A stretch of DNA of 64,000 bases from positions 1,358,560-1,422,559 of the forward strand of contig NC_037269.1 of the NCBI RefSeq assembly GCF_000002425.4, written 5' to 3'. A program made the position numbers and the translations under genes. The DNA is from Physcomitrium patens. Its lineage: Eukaryota; Streptophyta; Bryopsida; Funariales; Funariaceae. The stretch's first letter is position 1; each line of letters begins with the position of its first letter. This document shows, in pieces, positions 58,209-64,000 of the stretch. The notes beneath the pieces were generated by a model that saw nothing but the letters and a program-made list of their open reading frames with translations, ran no database searches and was not told the DNA's origin.

Positions 58209-59192
58209 GCTGCACATTCTACACTGCAATATATATATATATATATATATATTTGTGTCTGTCTCTGTGTATGTGTGAATATATATATATATATATATAT
58301 GCATATATACTGTTCAGACTACTGCACAGCATAAGAGAGTTGTGAGAGAGTAAGATCCACGTACATAACATGTTCAATAGAGAGTCACCAATAACCCACA
58401 TCAGAAGCAGGAGCTTTAACAGCCCATCGGCATCAGCAGATACGTTCTCATGATACAGAAAATTGTTCATTTTGATCCTATAAACAAATGGGTTTCCCTT
58501 CAAGAATGTCTAAATGACATCTTTCTTGACAACCAGTGCCCCATGAGAACCTTTTTATTTTTATAGTGAATAATACATCATGAATGAGTGTAAGTAGAAC
58601 ATATCAAGAGGAGACTTACAAACAAAGAAACGGAAGGAAAAAGAAAAAGAAATCAAAAACCAAAAATCAAATCAAATGAGATGTTCAGTTGTGTCAAATT
58701 CTGCTTTCGCATACTGTATATTTTGTTTTTGCAATGGTATATTGCGTTGAGGTTTAATTTTATTTACTAGTGTAATTATATTTATAACTTTAATAGATGG
58801 TGGTACGAAAATTGTGATTGATTTAAATGTCGCAAGTATACAGCTAATGCTTCACTAATCATGTTGTAAATAAGGTTATTGTTATTTTATTTGAAGATCA
58901 AACAGTAGTTTTATCTACACAGACCAGAAATATCTGTTAGCCTTACTAAAGTTCTTATTTACCATGGATAGTACGACTTGAATGTCACCTAAATTATAAA
59001 GAATGAAACATATTATGACATACTTAATCTTAATTTATATTCTAACAAAGTAAACCTCAAATCTATATCTACATCTGTATATTTGAACATTTTAAAATTT
59101 CAAAATAACATTAACAAAATCCAAAGAGATATACGTAAAAAAAATAAAAATAAATAAAAATAAAAATAAATCAATCGAATGAAGAAGAGGGG

Positions 59193-59254
<62 letters not shown>

Positions 59255-59806
59255 AGACAGATGAAAAGAATTTAAGAGTATGAGGTATTAAATGGTTGCA
59301 ATTTAATCAGACAAATCTGATTTTGACCACACAGAAAGAAATATTTAGATTCATGTTTCCCTTTTTATTTACAATTTTTGTGTTAAGAACATGACTTGTA
59401 AGCTTTGGCATTATTATTTTTTGAGCCACTTCTACCTGAACCCATAATGTAATGCTATTAGATGTTTTGAGGGGTTCCTTTGCCTTTCATCTCAATGAAA
59501 ATAAATATGTTTTTGATAACCGCATTTGGATTATTGTCTTTGGCTTCAAAGCCATACATGTTAAAATAATAATAATAATAATAATTTTTTTTTCAGCAAA
59601 AATGTTTTCCATGTAGGTGTTTTAAATTCAAAGAGATAATCTAATAATTTAAGATTCAAAAATTATAAATGCACAAAAGCAAAAATTTTCAGAGATTCAT
59701 AACCTCAAAAGAATAACAAAGTTAAAAAAATTGTTTTAAAGAATGAATGGTGAAACTTTTTCAGCATTAAAATTTTTAAATAAAAATATTTTTAAATTTT
59801 ATTTGG

Positions 59807-59874
<68 letters not shown>

Positions 59875-60721
59875 TTATTAATGTAATTGCTATGCTTTTA
59901 AACGATCTTGAAAAGATTCTTCTTTAGAGATTTATTTCTTCTTAATTTTTACTTTTTATATTTACAAATTATTTCATCACAATATAGAATTTTCTATTTG
60001 TAATTACAAAATCATAATGATAATAGACTTTTTACTTTTTCACCAAATATTCTTAAAATATACAAAAATTCAAAATAATCAATTTAAGATAGAGATATAA
60101 GAGATAAATAAATTAATAAATTCTTTTAATACTAATTATCAAATATATAGATAACAAGAATATAAGTTTTAATAATTCATTTAGTGTAATTTTTTATATA
60201 AAACTTTTAAAAAGATGTACAATATTTTGGTCTTTTTTAATGCAAATTCTTAAATAAATTATGAAGAAAAAATATAGACTTTTGAACTTACTACAAACAA
60301 AAATTTACAATAATTATGATAATTGTTGCTAAATTAGAACTGATATAGTTTCAAAATATGGACAATATTTGAAAGTCTTTCTAATCTATTGTCCTACTTG
60401 CACTATATTAATTTTGCTTTAGAAAGCAACTTCGCACCTTCACTGGTGGGAAAATTAATTTTATTTTTCTCTATTTTGACTTACCAGGCTTAATTTCACT
60501 AATTTCTAATCTTATCCTTTACGTCCTTTATTAGTAGAAATGTGTGTCATATATTTCTCAATAGAGGACAAGTAGAATAATGACTTCTATTTATTCAAAA
60601 ATAGAAAATAAATTTTTACATAAGCGACATACAGATAAATTTTCAATAATAATAAATAGGTAGTTATTTTTATTTAAAAATCATACTGAAAAATAATAAA
60701 AATTCCTATACATTTACATAG

Positions 60722-60776
<55 letters not shown>

Positions 60777-61895
60777 GTTTACTTCAAATTATACAAATTT
60801 TGATGTTTGAAATGTATATAATTGGTGGCATAAATGGCAATATGGATTAACAAAGGTGGTCAAGCCTCTGTTTCAATTACATGTATGGAAAGTTAAGTGA
60901 ATATTTTTACAATATTAATGGACTAACATTTAAATCTCATTTTACTTTCAACAGAACCACAAGTTTGATTAACCAAAGTACATGTAAACACCACAAACAC
61001 AATTGTGTTCAGGGTTGATGTTTTCAGCAACTTTTCATGCCATTGAGTTGCTGAGAATATTTTCCCAACATGAAAACATTGAACTTCATGAATTAGGGTT
61101 AACATTAACCAACATTCTTACAAGACACATTTGGCACATATTCAGCTTTGATAATGCGTTGCATGGAGTGAGTCTGTCTGATGGGTTATTATTCATGAGA
61201 TGACGGTATCAAGGGAGACTCAAGGGCATCTTCAATTTGTTCTTACAGCGAATGAATCGCTACATGTGGGTATATTTAACAACCTGTGGTGACAAACAGC
61301 ACAGAACACAACAATCAAAACAACAAATAAGAGTTAAAAATGATTCAAGTCTTTCTTCTTGCTCAACATTCAAATCATGTAACTACACGAATTTTTGATC
61401 AAGTAAACATGAAATTGACTGAAGTGAGTGCGAGATACAAAATAGGATTTGAAACCGTGCAGCAGTTGCATCCCCGCCTCTCTATTTAGTTATTGATCCA
61501 TTTTTTGTCCTATAGTTTTGGTCTTCAACCTTCTCATCTCCCACAGGGTTTGTTGCAAAAAAGTGTGATCAAAATATAGTTATTTTGGTAAACTTCACGT
61601 GTACCGTAAACTGAAGAGAATGGACTATGAGACTGTATAATTGGCATTGTGACAACAACAAAAACAAAAAAAGAAAGATATGCAGCACATGTGATCAAAA
61701 TAGGTTCACAAACGAGCATGGATCATGAACATGTCAAAGACAGCTGGTTTGTGGAGTTGTTCGGTGACTGTTGTCGTGATGGTGTTGGTGTTTTTGCTCT
61801 GTGTTGCAGCAGATTCGCAGCATGAGAACCTGCAGATGCAAAGTGACAAGGGAGACAACTCGGTGAGAGTGCGGAGTTGACAGCGGGACTTAGAC
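58209..61895. other. Intergenic spacer with microsatellites
   Basis: The B3 3' flank followed by AT-rich DNA: (TA)n 58,229-58,251 and 58,278-58,300; poly(A) about 59,195-59,220 directly followed by (GA)n to about 59,250; (TA)n 59,808-59,842 then (GT)n 59,849-59,873; (CA)n 60,721-60,741 then (TA)n to 60,772. No gene is recognised. The part from about 61,200 is less AT-rich and may hold the dynein promoter or leader. Confidence 0.6.
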
Positions 61896-62892
61896 ATGAC
61901 CGCGTCGGAGATGGAACAATCCACCAGCTTCGTCGAGGTAGCGCCTCCGGGTGCAGCCGACGAGGTTGGCCTCGCGCGACGAGACACAAGGCAACGGATT
62001 GAGGACTTGGAGCTGGTGGCGCAGTCGCCAGAGATCGCCTGGATCCGACACCAGATGGGGCTGATCCGGAGCGGCTGGGCCTGGAGCACTGCCCACGCCC
62101 AGATCGCTTCCGGCTTCCTACGAAGCCAGACCAGTGGACGGCTTTTCGCGAGACGCGACGAGCACGCGGGGCTGCAGTTGTCCACCACCTTCCCACGCCA
62201 ATGGAATGAGGTTGTCCACACCCTATCGATGCCAGTTTCTCGGTTCCATTCACAGTTCCAAGCTCTATCGCTTTGTTAATATGTTTGATAAATTGATGTG
62301 TCCATTTACCAATGAGAAAAGCATTAGATCCCGCAAATGCCAACCCTCCCCCCCGTTGGAGTGCAGGTTTTGGTGCTGTTGCGAGATCCTGCAGTGCCCG
62401 TCTCGATGGAGAACATCGACAAAGCCATTCAGTGCCAGCTGCTGCACAGCAGTCCCAGCGAGAGCCTGCTGCGCATCCTGAAGGTCAGAGCTCAGTCAAT
62501 CCCGCAGTGGCAATTGCTTTGCCAGTGGTGATGCCCCCACATACAGATCAACAACAACACTCTAATATACTACATATATATATATATATGTAAATACATA
62601 TTCATGTGTGTGGGTGTGTGGGTGTGTGGGTGTGTGGGTGCTGCAGGACATATACGTGCCGCTGGTTTTCGAGAACGAGGCAGCGCAAGGAAGTGTGACG
62701 AAGGACTTCAGGGAGGACTTCGGCAAGTTCATGGCCACATTGACGGAGTCCATTTATGAGGCCAAAGGGCAGACTTTGCTGTATCTTCCTCCGCTGCACT
62801 ACAGCGGGTCCATCAAAGAGCAGGCCCAGAACAAGGAGCTCACGCAGCGCCTCGAGCAAGTCATCATCCGGTGGACTCGCCAGATCAAAGAG
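61896..62892 (+). CDS. Dynein heavy chain, N-terminal exons (partial, continues right)
   Basis: The start of a microtubule motor heavy chain, probably axonemal. Exon 2 (62,367-62,483: VLVLLRDPAVPV…LLRILK) and exon 3 (62,647-62,892: DIYVPLVFENE, DFGKFMATLTE, GQTLLYLPP, RWTRQIKE) match the DHC_N1 tail domain in order. Exon 1 is tentative (61,896 to about 62,210, with AWIRHQMGLI resembling dynein N-termini). With that choice all joins are phase 0. The exon 3 end fits a GC donor (AAAGAG|GCATGT) better than any GT nearby. The remaining roughly 4,000 residues must lie outside, or the gene is truncated; nothing recognisable follows in 62,893-64,000. Confidence 0.7.
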
Positions 62893-64000
62893 GCATGTCG
62901 CAAAACCCCCTCCCCCCCCCCCCCCCCCACACACACACAGAGAAATCTGGCTCTGAAATACCGTTTTTTCTTCACAGTTTTGATGTTATGCCTTTGTTAG
63001 GGCATGTAGCGTGTGCCCAGTTGCGAGGTTTTTAGTTTCTGTGCAGTACTCTAACTGCATCCTGTGATACGTTAATCTATCTTGTATAAAAAATGTGTTT
63101 CTGTGTGTGTGTGTGTGTGGATGAGCCTTTTTTTATGTATGTGTATGTAAGCTGAATCTATCACTTCGTTACACTAGTTGAAGACCCGGTCAGAAACGGA
63201 AAAAAAACATAAACAAAACAATAAATTGCTCAACTTGGTTGTTACGATTTGGGTTGCTATTTCTTTAATCCCTTCTTGGCGTGACACGTAAATCCTATGA
63301 GTTGTTGTAAATTTACACACAAATTTACAACAAATTTCCTTTTATCTATATATATATATATATATATATATACATTCATGCTTCTTAAGTGGAAGATAAT
63401 AGACCTAAAAGTGTGGTATCTTATTGGGTAGTAGATTAGAGACAATTGATACATTTGTTCATCTTTTTTTTCATTTCTTAGATACTTAAGTGTAACTTTC
63501 ATATTAGACAAACCAGTTATATATTCCTTAAAAAATTGAAATATTCTTATAATGTCATATCTCACAAGAAAAATATAACCAAGAGAATACTATAACAGGT
63601 ATAACTTCATCACACTTGAACTGCCTAATTGTGTAAATCTTTGTTTTACACAAATGCCAAAATTATCAACATGTTTTTGTGTATAATAAATGAATTCACT
63701 TTTCAAAAGCAGGTTACATTTACATGATCTTTACACTGTTTTTATTTTTTATTTTTTAAAATTTAAAGCATACCCAAAGATTTGGATATGCCTTAACATA
63801 AAACAAAAACAACAAGTCCTTCAATTCGTACCAAATATTTTCATGAAACCCAAAGCTAGTTTTTCATTAATTAAGAAGAACATGGAATCATTATGTTAGA
63901 AATAAGATTGAAAAGAATTTCTTTTTTTCTTTTTATTTTTTGTGTGGAGATGCTTTTTATAAAGAGTTGTAAATCTAATATTGAGAAGAAGAAGAAGAAG
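62893..64000. other. Dynein intron or flank with simple repeats
   Basis: A C run (62,909-62,928) with (CA)n, (GT)n near 63,100-63,118, (TA)n 63,347-63,372, a T-rich block near 63,740 and (GAA)n at the right edge. No further exon is recognised. Probably a long intron. Confidence 0.45.

Noticed and set aside
61003-61203. 66-codon plus-strand frame in the spacer
   Set aside because: No recognisable motif and no splice or promoter context. Chance is sufficient.
61723-62343. 206-codon minus-strand frame
   Set aside because: Antisense to the dynein exon 1 region, Arg/Ser/Pro-rich, no recognisable domain.
1-64000. CRISPR arrays, rRNA genes, organelle inserts
   Set aside because: No regularly spaced repeats of that type, no rRNA-like blocks and no organelle gene order were seen.

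Overview
The window looks like nuclear DNA of a land plant with swimming sperm. The best guess is a bryophyte (moss or liverwort); a lycophyte, fern or other sperm-motile lineage is not excluded. The reasons are a plant REM-type B3 transcription-factor gene, introns of about 150-530 bp, very AT-rich repeats, plant chromodomain Ty3 (chromovirus) elements, and the first exons of a dynein heavy chain, a family that flowering plants have lost.

Positions 1-45,000 are a nested graveyard of LTR retrotransposons. Three related chromovirus groups, called A, B and D here, and an unrelated long-LTR Ty3-like group, C, are stacked in each other. B1 (about 1,070-15,261, + strand) is split by A1 (1,397-7,787, target duplication GTAGC) and by a C-type solo LTR (12,677-14,386). 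A further C-type LTR fragment begins inside B1's 3' LTR. B2 (about 15,745-32,048, - strand) is split by D (15,840-21,688, duplication CCAAC/CTAAC) and by A2 (25,667-32,001, duplication CCTAA). A C-group internal region (about 32,050-44,820) is split by A3 (35,354-41,738, duplication TGAAT/TGAAC). LTR-LTR divergence read by eye ranks the copies: D about 12% (oldest), A3 about 4%, A1 about 2.7%, A2 one difference in 531 bp (very young). A2 looks whole.

Positions 45,000-49,740 are AT-rich, gene-poor DNA with microsatellites and a foldback (inverted-repeat) element. At about 49,740 base composition changes sharply and a host gene island begins. It holds a six-exon gene (53,109-58,208, + strand) for a predicted protein of about 1,183 residues with three B3 domains, two EAR-type repression motifs and a chromo-like C-terminus. 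After a 3.7 kb spacer comes the 5' end of a dynein heavy-chain gene (61,896-62,892, + strand), which probably continues past the window.

The most interesting signals are: a heat-shock-element array in the U3 of D that survives in both diverged LTRs; a conserved extra open reading frame between integrase and the 3' LTR in groups A, B and D; serial stem-loops with a GGATTA loop in their 5' leaders, with covarying stems; a telobox-rich tract in the C-type LTR; and the B3 x3 / EAR / chromo-like host protein.
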